Assembly: GCA_028485475.2 (NCBI GenBank)
Contig: CP144143.1
Span: 992,001 to 1,056,000 of the forward strand
Source: Chitinophagaceae bacterium C216
GTDB lineage: Bacteria > Bacteroidota > Bacteroidia > Chitinophagales > Chitinophagaceae
Length of the DNA stretch: 64,000 bases
Direction: 5' to 3'
The position numbers and the translations under genes were made by a program. Of this stretch, positions 55,501-63,082 are shown piece by piece; positions within the stretch are counted from its first letter, which is position 1, and each line of letters opens with the position of its first letter. The notes under the pieces are model-generated. The model was given only the letters and a program-made list of their open reading frames with translations, was not told the origin of the DNA and ran no database searches.

Positions 55501-58279
55501 AGATCAATATTCGCCAGTTAGCGCGAATTATGGCATCGGCATTGTGATACGCTTCGAAAGGAATGCAGGCTATGTTAAAAAGCACCTGATATAAGTTGTA
55601 CTTGAAAGTGGTTGCCGTATCGGCTATATGATATCTTATATCCAGATCTTTGGGTTTGCGAGCCAGCTGTATTAGCGTTGTAAATACCGGCATGAAAAAC
55701 CAGAATACCAATACGCCTATCATCCATAATGCAGGATGAGGAAATATAAGCCATATAAGCGCAATGAGCACTAATAAGGCCGGTGTTACCAGACTACGCT
55801 TTATATTATCCCATATTTTCCATTTGGATAAAGCAGAGATGTAATTTCTTTTAAGTTTATTATTGGCATCGGGTGCGAAAGGCATTCCCCAAGATGCAAT
55901 CTGCCAGTCGCCACGAATCCATCTATGACGCCTGCTGGCATCTGTCCAATAGGTTTCGGGATAGTCTTCAAAAACTTGTACATCGGTAAGTAATCCCGAG
56001 CGTACATAGCAACCTTCGAGAAGGTCGTGGCTCAGTATGCGGTTTTCAGGGAAAGCGTGACCTAATATTTCTTCGAAAACGTCAATATCATAAATTCCTT
56101 TTCCGATGAAAGAGCCTTCACCAAAAAGATCTTGATATACATCTGATACCAGCATAGTGTAGGGGTCAATGCCAGAATCATTGCTATGCATTCTAGCATA
56201 TAGAGAAGCGGTGTTGCCGGGCATATTAACTGCTGTACGCGGTTGCAATATGCCATATCCTTCTACCACTCTACGTTTTTGGGGATCCACCACTGGCTGA
56301 TTGAGTGGATGCGCCATAGTGGCGATCATCTTCCATGCCGACTCACGGGGTAATACGGTATCAGCATCCAAGGTGATTACATATTTTATATTGGAGAGGT
56401 GCTGAATATCGCCTACGATCTTCGAAAAATCGTGGTGACCTGTGTTTCTTAACAGACTATTGAGTTCGCCCAATTTACCGCGTTTGCGTTCGTAGCCCAT
56501 CCATACTTTTTCTCGTGGATTCCACTTGCGAGGTCGATGCATCAGAAAAAAGCGATCAGGCTCATTCTCCTTTCTGTATTTAAGATTTAATAGCTCAATT
56601 TCTTCAACCGCATAGTTCAGGAGTTCTTCATCGTTAGGCATGTGCTCCTCAGGAGCATCGGCAAAATCTGTAAGCAGGCAGTAAAAAAGATTGCGTTGTG
56701 GATTGGAAAGATATCTTACTTCCAAATCGCTTACGAGTTCTGCAATACCATCCTTACTGGTAATAAGGCAAGGTACTGCTACTATCGCGCTGTACTCGGC
56801 CGGAATGGCTTTGGAGAAATCCAGCTTTGGTAAAAACTTGGGTTTTACGAGGGAGGTGGCTATCCAGTTTACAAATACAGTAGCAAAGTTGCCACCGAGG
56901 ATACATCCTAGTACTCCTGTAAATATTGCCAACCATATGGGGTGACCGTATTTATAAATTACAGAACCAATGAAGGCGCCTATTAGCAGTGCGAGCAGTA
57001 AAATGGATCCTGCGTATAAGAAGAATCGCTTTTTGTCCAGTATCCGGGTTAACTGCTCTATAAAAGAAAGTTTAGCACCACAAGCGCTAATAAGTTCATC
57101 ACGCCCTTTATCTATAAAAAAATATCCTACGTGTTGCTGACGTAAGGGTTTGCCAGCAGCTTGTTTTGCTTTAGCTAAAGCAATAGCAGTGGTGGCAATT
57201 TCGTGCTCGGGTTTTTGCGCTTTTTTACTCAGCCATTCAATTTCATGTCTATAATAGTCGCGGGTTTCAAAATCCATTTTAGGATAGATACCCGTAATAT
57301 CTTCACTGAGTATTTTGTCAACAATGCTAACGTTCTCTACAAATTTTTTCCATTCGGTTGTTTTAAGCAAGCGAATACTTTCGATGCTATTGCGCATGGA
57401 AACCTGATCTGCAGCTTGATTCTGGCTGTGCAGGTTTACCATTTCGGCAATGGAATGTCCGGAGTCTGTCAGTTGTTCTTCCAGCCAGGAAAGTGGCATC
57501 GACAAACCCTGTCCTTTGCTTTGTAATCTCCTAGTAAATTCGGCTACAAATGCACTACTCAGCAATACATTGCTTTTGGCCATGTCGGCGGTAGCAATGA
57601 TAATTTTTTTAGGTTCTTTTTGAGCAATCGTAATAAACTTTTCTGCCCAATAAATGGCTTCGTTTTTATCAAGTCTATCTATGGCTATGCGGGATGCTAT
57701 GCGCCGAATGTTTTCGATAATTGCAAATCGCAGCATAATGGGAATGGCCCACAGCTCCCCGATAGTAAGTATATTATTGCTTTGATATCCTTCGATGAAA
57801 GCGGTAAGGTTTGCGATATCGATTCTTCCGTCACTATGCGAAATAATCTCCAACGCTATATCGTATACGCGCGGCATTCCTGCCGATTTCCCTGAAGCTA
57901 GAATAGGAAGGGTTTTGCTATACCCTTTTGGTAGGTGTTTTTTGGCAATGCTAATTTGTTCTTTTATCAGATAGAGGTTATCCAGAAACCATTCACTTGC
58001 TGGCGCTATTGTATACTTGTCTTTTACAGCCTCTGTTAGTAGTTGTTGTACTTTTATAATAACCTCTTCGTTTTCATTAAGTCTTCTAAGGACTTTATCG
58101 GATTGTTGGTTTTTTAATATTGTATGTTCTAATGCGATGCGTTCGCCTAATGACCTCATCTGAGCATTACTCAGTAAATCGAGTCTGAAAGGCGCTTCAT
58201 CTTTAAAGTCATGACTTTGTCCTGAGCTAAAGTATTCACGCATTTTCATAACAATATCAACGGGTTTGTTGATTTTCAT
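49598..58279 (-). CDS. Cyclic beta-1,2-glucan synthase (GT84 + glycoamylase-like + GH94), NdvB/Cgs-like
   Basis: The start is the ATG at 58279 (2893 residues); a TTG nine bases upstream is rejected. The layout matches Cgs/NdvB: an N-terminal helical region (about 1-410), paired membrane helices (about 420-476), a GT84 UDP-glucose transferase with a DAD motif (D638-D640 in YVITLDADTVLPRES), more helices (about 828-871 and 950-995), a glycoamylase-like middle region (about 1010-1530; RGVVQNQIDYAK, WGISESGFNL, RGLGQDLVIAPYA) and tandem GH94-type beta-sandwich and (alpha/alpha)6 modules. The latter have GSGDWNDGMDKV (about 2574-2585). GT84 makes the linear beta-1,2-glucan, the middle domain (now classed GH189, related to GH144) cyclises it, and GH94 trims it by phosphorolysis. 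The likely product is a periplasmic cyclic glucan. Confidence 0.93.
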   Translation of the reverse strand: MKINKPVDIVMKMREYFSSGQSHDFKDEAPFRLDLLSNAQMRSLGERIALEHTILKNQQSDKVLRRLNENEEVIIKVQQLLTEAVKDKYTIAPASEWFLDNLYLIKEQISIAKKHLPKGYSKTLPILASGKSAGMPRVYDIALEIISHSDGRIDIANLTAFIEGYQSNNILTIGELWAIPIMLRFAIIENIRRIASRIAIDRLDKNEAIYWAEKFITIAQKEPKKIIIATADMAKSNVLLSSAFVAEFTRRLQSKGQGLSMPLSWLEEQLTDSGHSIAEMVNLHSQNQAADQVSMRNSIESIRLLKTTEWKKFVENVSIVDKILSEDITGIYPKMDFETRDYYRHEIEWLSKKAQKPEHEIATTAIALAKAKQAAGKPLRQQHVGYFFIDKGRDELISACGAKLSFIEQLTRILDKKRFFLYAGSILLLALLIGAFIGSVIYKYGHPIWLAIFTGVLGCILGGNFATVFVNWIATSLVKPKFLPKLDFSKAIPAEYSAIVAVPCLITSKDGIAELVSDLEVRYLSNPQRNLFYCLLTDFADAPEEHMPNDEELLNYAVEEIELLNLKYRKENEPDRFFLMHRPRKWNPREKVWMGYERKRGKLGELNSLLRNTGHHDFSKIVGDIQHLSNIKYVITLDADTVLPRESAWKMIATMAHPLNQPVVDPQKRRVVEGYGILQPRTAVNMPGNTASLYARMHSNDSGIDPYTMLVSDVYQDLFGEGSFIGKGIYDIDVFEEILGHAFPENRILSHDLLEGCYVRSGLLTDVQVFEDYPETYWTDASRRHRWIRGDWQIASWGMPFAPDANNKLKRNYISALSKWKIWDNIKRSLVTPALLVLIALIWLIFPHPALWMIGVLVFWFFMPVFTTLIQLARKPKDLDIRYHIADTATTFKYNLYQVLFNIACIPFEAYHNADAIIRANWRILISKRKLLQWTPFAAQRTKSKKTIAEAYAYMWPAVFITIGLTALIILYNASVLPFALPLLLLWLLAPVIAWRVSKPKTRKAFSLSATDRDFLHIISRKTWAYFEDFVGEEDHYLAPDNYQEKPIAVIAHRTSPTNIGLACLASLSAYDFGYISLCKLVERIQNTFYSLNQLERYRGHFYNWYETTTLQPLYPKYVSMVDSGNFVANMMVLRQGLFEILHDKLISNKFYQGLYDTLLTAKSTISEKAQLAAFATVENYLLQLCKSPVTRLDIQHTYFDKLHQQVQELQEQVGIKENEECVMWLQKFEQQIQDMRNTLALLVPWRGLLPIPQELEELKVLEQIPSLIDIHQYKQSVLPIIEQYLNDPSKAAYKEQLIQLSQTLQEALSNVLQKFSKIEKLANECSGFADVDFEFLYDKSKHLFHIGYNVSEDVKDKSYYDMLASEARLGIYTAIAQGKVPQDTWFSLGRLITNEGISPVLLSWSGSMFEYLMPDLLMPSYENTLLEKTARGVVQNQIDYAKRKNIPWGISESGFNLVDAHLNYQYQAFGVPGLGLKRGLGQDLVIAPYATMMALMVEPQKALDNLKLMAKNGFVGRYGFYEAIDYTPSRMPRGESHAIVRSFMVHHQGMGFLALAQLLLGEKMHQRFERDPQFQSALLLLKERPPKTSTYFTQEESTDNMIVSSYESHIRIIKTPDTPVPEVQLLSNGRYHMAISNAGGGYSRWHKLSVTRWREDVTKDNWGTFCYIKDLATGEIWSNTYQPTLKKLKVDETIFSQGHVEFRRMNDAFETKTDIVVSPEDDIEIRRIKITNRTNNVKTLEVTGYTEVVIAPQAADEAHPAFSNLFVQTKIMDEAGAIMCTRRARSRNEQQPWMFFMMHVSQAEKEEVSYECDRMKFIGRTRTLEAPASVVTDGMLSGSSGSVLDPVAAIKHKITLKPRQTAVVEIIIGISETEERSKELIYKYHDVHIKNRAFELAWTHSQVLLRQINASESEAQLFNAMAGHILYANATHRADASIIASNKKGQSGLWGYAISGDLPIVLLRVQDSENITLVKQLIKAHSYWRLKGLAVDLVIWNDDFGTYRQLLHDQIVDFVAAIGGSVMDQPGGIFVRQGDQFTTEDRVLLQTTARLIFYDNGGTLQEQMSRQKPLKKLPPLLNIAGTEEKYSNIVLELPPDLIFNNGIGGFTKDGKEYFILTDALHTSPAPWVNIIANEQFGTMITESGSSYTWAENAHSYRLSPWKNDPVSDTTGEAYYIRDEQSGRYWSPSPLPAKSGERYITRNGFGYTVYQHATNGIYSEMWVYVDVDDPIKFVVIKLRNLSPKPRKLSVTGYVEWILGDTATNTRMHVVTEKDLETGVLFARNAYNSVFAERVSFFDADGPNKSYTCDRTEFIGRNGLLSHPEALRRERLSNRYGAALDPCTAIQISVELQPEEEKEVIFKLGSGKNEQEARNLVVKYKSSEKVHEAQSKVHDKWNHILGAVYVKTPDEAFNVLVNGWLVYQVLACRVWGRSGFYQSGGAFGFRDQLQDVLALMHTRPDITRAQILLAASRQFKEGDVQHWWHPPTGRGVRTTCSDDYLWLPYVTTRYIETTGDLGVLEEYVSYIEGRPLRPDEESYYDLPVFLNDWETLYNHCKRAINYGLKFGEHGLPLIGSGDWNDGMDKVGEHGKGESVWLGFFLYYVLIKFAELAQAQGDEAFHQKCISEAEKLKDNINKYAWDGAWYRRAYFDDGTPLGSAQNEECKIDSISQSWSVISGAGHVEKTGIAMTSLNEHLVDRKNGIIKLLTPAFDKSDLYPGYIKGYLPGVRENGGQYTHAAIWAIMAFAQIKDKERVWELFSMVNPVNHTKTPDDIQQYKVEPYVMAADVYGVAPHEGRGGWTWYTGSAGWTYQLAIDYILGLKRKGQQLQLTPCIPDNWPGFEVNYRFGNTFYHIRVNNEHKNGSIQYTLDGVLLQEQFIPLQDDGGVHEVVIDI

Positions 58280-58658
58280 AGTAAACAATATAACGATTTT
58301 TGGGCAGGGTTCCTTTCGTCAGCACTTTTATATTTCAAGTATGACGCCCTGTTGTGCAACAACCTTAGAGTTCGGTAAAAAAATTAAAACTGCAACCCCT
58401 GTCTATACAGTTAGGGTCTCTGCGTATAAAAACATGCTGGTAATCATATGAAATCCAATCGTTTCATATCGATTTCTCATATGTATGAGAATAATAGCTT
58501 ATAAGACCTCGTCGGTAAGATGAGGTACTATAAAGCTTTTTTACAGTCGGAATAATAATTACTGTAGTAATAACAAATAAAAACGAAAAAAGATTAATAA
58601 ATCCGTGAGAAACACGGTTTTATTTTTTTAATGTATATATTTTCGAAAAATCCGGAAA
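58280..58658. other. 379-bp gap upstream of the glucan synthase, no gene seen
   Basis: No open frame of credible coding character is visible. The gap holds an 18-base palindrome (58474-58491), a hairpin ACCTCGTC/GATGAGGT (58506-58526, loop GGTAA) and, near ffh, a small hairpin CCGTG/CACGG (58603-58617) followed by T-rich sequence. It should contain the promoter for the synthase gene (minus strand), but I could not pick a convincing -7/-33 pair. Confidence 0.6.
58474..58491. repeat. 18-base palindrome, possible operator of the glucan synthase gene
   Basis: TTCTCATA and TATGAGAA are exact inverted arms around TG, 195 bases upstream of the synthase start. The size suits a dimeric regulator site, but no regulator is assigned and chance in AT-rich DNA is possible. 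Confidence 0.4.
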
Positions 58659-59999
58659 TTATCTTCTTTTAAGTCCGCCGAAACCTCCCGGCATCATACG
58701 TCCAAAGGCACCCATTTTATTCATATTTTTCATCATCTCGCGCATTTGTTCGAACTGCTTCATGAAAGCATTCACCTCGGCAATATCTTTTCCGGCACCT
58801 AAAGCAATGCGCTTGCGGCGGCTGCCATTGATGATATCGGGATTAGAGCGTTCTTCCGGCGTCATGGAATCGATGATCGCTTCAATGCCCTTAAAACTAT
58901 CATCGCTGATGTCCAGATCTTTTACATGCTTGCCTACACCGGGGATCATACTCAAAAGATCTTTCATGTTGCCCATTTTCTTAATCATTTCCAGCTGAGC
59001 TTTGAAATCGGCAAAATCAAATTTATTTTTTCTGATTTTGCTTTCGATTTTTTTGGCCTGTTCTTCATCGAACTGCTGTTGGGCGCGTTCTACCAGCGAG
59101 GTGATATCGCCCATACCTAGGATACGTTGTGCCATCCTTTCGGGATAGAACACATCCAAGGCGTCCATTTTTTCACCATTGCTGATAAACTTAATGGGCT
59201 TGTTTACTGTGTATTTGATAGAAAGGGCCGCCCCCCCGCGGGTATCACCATCTAATTTGGTAAGTACCACCCCGGTAAAATCTAGGCGTTCGTTGAACGC
59301 TTTGGCCGTATTTACGGCATCCTGACCGGTCATACTGTCCACCACAAAAAGAATTTCCTGTGGGTTTACAGCATGTTTAATGTTAGCCACCTCGGTCATC
59401 ATTTCCTCGTCAATAGCCAAACGACCGGCAGTATCTATAATAACTACATTTTTGTTTTTGCTTTTGGCACCGGCTACAGCAGCGCGAGCAATGCTTACGG
59501 CATCCTTGTTTTCAGGTTCCATATGCACTTCTACACCAATCTGCTCTCCCAACACGCGCAATTGTTCAATAGCTGCCGGACGATAAATATCGGCTGCAAC
59601 CAGTAAAGGGTTGAGCCCCTTTTTGGTCTTCAGGTAATGAGCCAGTTTACCGCTGAAAGTAGTTTTACCGCTACCTTGTAATCCTGCAATAAGAATAACA
59701 GCCGGATTGCCTTTGGCATTCAAAGGGGCTTCCTCGCCACCCATCAGCTCGGCCAACTCATCTTTTACGATTTTTACCATGAGCTGTCCGGGGCTGATGG
59801 AGTTGATTACTTTCTCCCCAATGGCCTTTTCCTTTATTTTGTCCGTAAACTCTTTTGCTATTTTATAGTTTACATCAGCATCCACCAATGCACGACGAAT
59901 TTCCTTTACCGTGGATGCAATGTTAAGTTCGGTAATTCTAGCTTGCCCTTTAAGGTTTTTAAAGGCACTTTCTAATTTATCCTGAAGGTTACTAAACAT
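58659..59999 (-). CDS. ffh: Signal recognition particle protein Ffh (SRP54)
   Basis: The 446-residue protein has an N-domain (about 1-90), a G-domain with G1 IAGLQGSGKTTFSGKLA, G3 VIIDTAGRLAID and G4 TKLDGDTRGG, and a methionine-rich M-domain (about 300-446; MIKKMGNMKDLLSMIPGVGK, then the FMKQFEQMREMMKNM helix and a Gly/Met-rich end). It binds signal sequences and the SRP RNA to target nascent membrane proteins. The ATG at 59999 is clear. No SRP RNA gene was recognised nearby. Confidence 0.97.
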   Translation of the reverse strand: MFSNLQDKLESAFKNLKGQARITELNIASTVKEIRRALVDADVNYKIAKEFTDKIKEKAIGEKVINSISPGQLMVKIVKDELAELMGGEEAPLNAKGNPAVILIAGLQGSGKTTFSGKLAHYLKTKKGLNPLLVAADIYRPAAIEQLRVLGEQIGVEVHMEPENKDAVSIARAAVAGAKSKNKNVVIIDTAGRLAIDEEMMTEVANIKHAVNPQEILFVVDSMTGQDAVNTAKAFNERLDFTGVVLTKLDGDTRGGAALSIKYTVNKPIKFISNGEKMDALDVFYPERMAQRILGMGDITSLVERAQQQFDEEQAKKIESKIRKNKFDFADFKAQLEMIKKMGNMKDLLSMIPGVGKHVKDLDISDDSFKGIEAIIDSMTPEERSNPDIINGSRRKRIALGAGKDIAEVNAFMKQFEQMREMMKNMNKMGAFGRMMPGGFGGLKRR

Positions 60000-60215
60000 A
60001 ATTTCCTGATATAAATGGGGTGCAAAGATAGCTATTAGTTCGCATAGCGTGAAGAGGCATCTTTAAAACGAGAAACGTTTATAAGTAAGTCCTTTAATAT
60101 AAAATGTACTGATATCCTGTAAAGAATGAGGTATTCTGGAGGTATTAAAAATAAATTTTGTTGGTATCATAAATTTTATATAATTGCGACTTATTGAGTA
60201 CTAATTTATGTGAAG

Positions 60216-60593
60216 ATGAGTAAACAGAAGTTCACACTGGAGTATCCTGTGCGTTGCTCCCCCACAATTTTATACGAGTTTTTGGCTACTTCTAACGGGC
60301 TGGGAGAGTGGTTTGCCGAGACTGTTGATGAACGCGACGGTAAATTTTACTTCGGTTGGAATGGTAGTGTAGAGGAAGCCGAAGTGCTCGAAAAGGAGGA
60401 GGAGAGCTTTATACGCTTCAGGTGGGTAGGAGCTCCAAAAGACGAGTATTTTGAGTTCAGGATTGATAAATCGGAAATTACCAATCAGACCATTTTAGTT
60501 ATTACCGATTTCGCTGAAAAGAAAGATATTAAGGATCAATCGCAATTGTGGGATTATCAGGTTAAGGATCTGTTTCACCGACTGGGTAATTAA
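60216..60593 (+). CDS. START-like (AHSA1/SRPBCC) domain protein
   Basis: The start is the ATG at 60216 (125 residues); a GTG at 60210 is possible. The pattern is a single helix-grip START-like fold: KFTLEYPVRCSPTILYEFLA at the N-terminus, LGEWFAETVDERDGKFYFGW, acidic strands, and a C-terminal amphipathic helix (LWDYQVKDLFHRLG). It has no signal peptide. Such small cytosolic proteins are common in Bacteroidota; they bind a hydrophobic ligand or act as helper proteins, but the ligand is unknown. It stands alone between ffh (divergent) and a minus-strand unknown gene. Confidence 0.8.
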   Translation: MSKQKFTLEYPVRCSPTILYEFLATSNGLGEWFAETVDERDGKFYFGWNGSVEEAEVLEKEEESFIRFRWVGAPKDEYFEFRIDKSEITNQTILVITDFAEKKDIKDQSQLWDYQVKDLFHRLGN

Positions 60594-60619
60594 TAAGCAT
60601 GCTGATACGACATGTTCAT

Positions 60620-61222
60620 CTATTTTATTGCGCTAACCAGTATGTCGAACTGATTCATAAGTATTCTTGTTGCCGTGTTCGCATTGGTGATGGCAGTACA
60701 GGCAGCAATTTTTACAAAAGAGGCTTGCTTCAAAATGCGTCCGAATTCTTCCTGCTTTATTTGCTGTAATGAAAGATAGCTGCTATCATTAACATCGTGC
60801 ACCCATTCATGGCCTTGGTATGCTATCCGGAAATCGTGCTTTTGAAGTATTTCAAAAGCCGCTAGGAGTTTTTCGGAAAAGTGTTGCTGCCATTGCCCCG
60901 AAAGATGCAGCGTCGTACTAAAGCATTTTCCCCACCAAAACATAGTACGTATGGCAAAAATGTCTGTTCGGGTGAAAAAGCGAGGATGATCCAGTACAAT
61001 CCACGGCAAACCTAGGTAGTTTTCTCCTTTGGATATTTTTCCCCCGGTCTTTCGAATGGCCTCCGGTAAAACGACTGTTGAAATACATTGTTGCTGCTCC
61101 GCAAAAAGGTCCCCAAATGCTGATTGGATATGTTGTAGGATGGCGTTCTTTGTTAAAATCCATTCAGGATTGCTAACAAGCTTCATCTGCTGGGAGGAAA
61201 GGTGTATTTTTGCTAACTGCAT
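60620..61222 (-). CDS. Conserved-looking protein of unknown function
   Basis: I start at the ATG at 61222 (200 residues); a TTG at 61243 and an ATG at 61186 are alternatives. No signal peptide or membrane segment is seen. A distinctive block is GENYLGLPWIVLDHPRFF followed by a WWGKCFSTTLHLSGQWQQHF segment; a late helix reads EFGRILKQASFVKIAAC. I do not recognise the family. The aromatic-rich core suggests a folded enzyme-like domain, not a disordered chain. Its 5' end overlaps the promoter region of the divergent LptF-like gene. Confidence 0.6.
   Translation of the reverse strand: MQLAKIHLSSQQMKLVSNPEWILTKNAILQHIQSAFGDLFAEQQQCISTVVLPEAIRKTGGKISKGENYLGLPWIVLDHPRFFTRTDIFAIRTMFWWGKCFSTTLHLSGQWQQHFSEKLLAAFEILQKHDFRIAYQGHEWVHDVNDSSYLSLQQIKQEEFGRILKQASFVKIAACTAITNANTATRILMNQFDILVSAIK
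61205..61212 (+). promoter_or_regulatory. -7 element for the LptF-like gene (TATTTTTG)
   Basis: TATTTTTG matches TAnnTTTG and lies 33 bases before the chosen GTG start, inside the first codons of the minus-strand unknown gene. A -33 TTG at the right spacing is not visible. Confidence 0.5.
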
Positions 61223-61245
61223 TTGTAAAGATATTAATTGCAAAG

Positions 61246-63039
61246 GTGAAGAAACTCGATAAACTTATAATAAAAGCGTTTATTGGCCCGTTTGTGGCCA
61301 CTTTTTTCATTACGCTGTTTGTGCTGATTATGCAGTTCTTCTGGCTGTGGATTGACGATTTTGTAGGGAAGGGGCTGGATGCACAAACCATTCTTCAATT
61401 CATCTGGTACCAAAGCGCGGTATTAATTCCTTTAGCGTTACCCCTCTCCATTCTGTTATCCTCTCTGATGACTTTCGGAAATCTGGGTGAAAGTTTCGAG
61501 CTGGTGGCGATTAAATCGGCTGGAATTTCATTGCTGCGTTTTATGATGCCGTTATTTGTGGTGGCCGGTATGATCAGTGCAGGTGCTTTTTTGTTCTCAA
61601 ACTATGTCATTCCAGTAGCCAATCTGAAGTCGCGAACCCTGCTTGCTGATATCGTGTTAGCTAAACCCGCGTTTGCCATTAAAGAGGGGGTATTTTTTGA
61701 CGGCATTGACAGGTTTGCGATTAAAATTGGGAAAAAAGAACCCAACGATAGTATCATTCGAGATGTCATCGTATTTCAGGATGATGATTACGGATTGCAG
61801 GATAATTTTCTTGTTGCTAATGACGGAGTAATGAAACCCTCGCCCGATAAGCGTTTTCTGGATATTGTATTTAAAAACGGGTGGCGTTATCAGGAGCGAG
61901 GCAATAAAAACGACTCTGTTACCGAATACATCAGACTGGGATTTAAGGAATATAAAATGCAGATGGATATCAGTGCTTTCAGCTTTAAAAAAAGCGAGGA
62001 TAGCACAAACATCAACGAGCGGATGTATAACATGCGTCAGCTGGATGTGGCCATCGACTCCATGAACAAACACAACTCTATCACCTTAAAAAATTTTAAG
62101 GATAATTTGTATATGGGGCTACAGGTCCTTATTTATAAGGATAGTGTGTTGAAGGACACCAAGATTCCCGATTCTATTCTGAATTTCGATGCCAACATCA
62201 AAGCCTACTTGAGTGGTAAAGCCGCTACATCCAGCAAGGATACGAGTAGTGCTATAAAAGACACGACACGTAGCAAAACCCCTGATACATCTACCGCAGC
62301 AACGGCCATTGCCAAGCGGAAAAATAATATCAAGGAAGGGTGCCCTACAATTTCCAAAGCTCTTGATATAAGGGACCGCGAAAACAACGAAAAAGAAAAG
62401 AATATGGTACAGAACCGTGCAGATTCTGTACGGAAAGACAGTATTACATCCCCTGATAGTAATGCTGTGGTGGCCAAAGAGGCTACTGATACAGCTGATA
62501 AGCACAAGGATAGTATACATACTGCTACTGCAGCGGTGAAGAAAGATCCCAATAGTTTTGATGCTTTGCTTCCAGACAGTGCCCGCGATGATGTGAGCAC
62601 CAGAGCTATGACGGTTATTCGTAATTTAAAGAGCAATATAGAACTCAATACTAGCATCATAGAAGATCAACAAAAAACGTTACAGAAGTATAAAATCGAA
62701 TGGCATCGCAAAGTATCCCTAGCGTTGGCCTGCATTGTGTTGTTTATGATTGGAGCGCCACTGGGTTCTATTATCCGTAAGGGAGGATTGGGTACGCCCA
62801 TGATTTTTGCCATTATCTTTTTTATGATTTTTTACTTTGTGTCTACCCGAGGGGAAAAGCTGGCGAAAGAGCTGGAGATGAGCGCCTTTACAGGTATGTG
62901 GTTGGCTACTTTTGTATTAGTGCCAATAGGTGTATTTTTGATTTATAAGGCGATGCATGATTCCAATCTGTTTAATAAGGAGTTTTATTTACGACTGAAG
63001 CGCAGCCTGGTACAACTGATAAAAAGGCAGCGTTCATAA
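61246..63039 (+). CDS. LptF/LptG (YjgP/YjgQ) family permease
   Basis: I choose the GTG at 61246 (MKKLDKLIIKAFIGPFVATF, 597 residues), since the upstream TTG at 61210 falls in the promoter element. LptF/G permeases pull lipopolysaccharide from the inner membrane with LptB2. The N-terminal helices (about 15-125, with FLWIWIDDFVGKG-like segment near 37) and C-terminal helices (about 485-585, with FMIGAPLGSIIRKGGLGTP) are typical, with a periplasmic beta-jellyroll between. A low-complexity Ser/Thr/Asp/Lys-rich insert at about 320-440 makes it longer than the 350-400 residues of proteobacterial forms. A CDF transporter gene follows 43 bp downstream. Confidence 0.92.
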   Translation: MKKLDKLIIKAFIGPFVATFFITLFVLIMQFFWLWIDDFVGKGLDAQTILQFIWYQSAVLIPLALPLSILLSSLMTFGNLGESFELVAIKSAGISLLRFMMPLFVVAGMISAGAFLFSNYVIPVANLKSRTLLADIVLAKPAFAIKEGVFFDGIDRFAIKIGKKEPNDSIIRDVIVFQDDDYGLQDNFLVANDGVMKPSPDKRFLDIVFKNGWRYQERGNKNDSVTEYIRLGFKEYKMQMDISAFSFKKSEDSTNINERMYNMRQLDVAIDSMNKHNSITLKNFKDNLYMGLQVLIYKDSVLKDTKIPDSILNFDANIKAYLSGKAATSSKDTSSAIKDTTRSKTPDTSTAATAIAKRKNNIKEGCPTISKALDIRDRENNEKEKNMVQNRADSVRKDSITSPDSNAVVAKEATDTADKHKDSIHTATAAVKKDPNSFDALLPDSARDDVSTRAMTVIRNLKSNIELNTSIIEDQQKTLQKYKIEWHRKVSLALACIVLFMIGAPLGSIIRKGGLGTPMIFAIIFFMIFYFVSTRGEKLAKELEMSAFTGMWLATFVLVPIGVFLIYKAMHDSNLFNKEFYLRLKRSLVQLIKRQRS

Positions 63040-63082
63040 TAAAAGCACTAGGGATCATTCGTTTTACATCAAATTGTAGCAC

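Noticed and set aside
58603-58630. CCGTG/CACGG hairpin followed by T-rich sequence as an ffh terminator
   Set aside because: The T-run is on the plus strand while ffh is on the minus strand, and the stem is only 5 bp; I could not assign it a gene.
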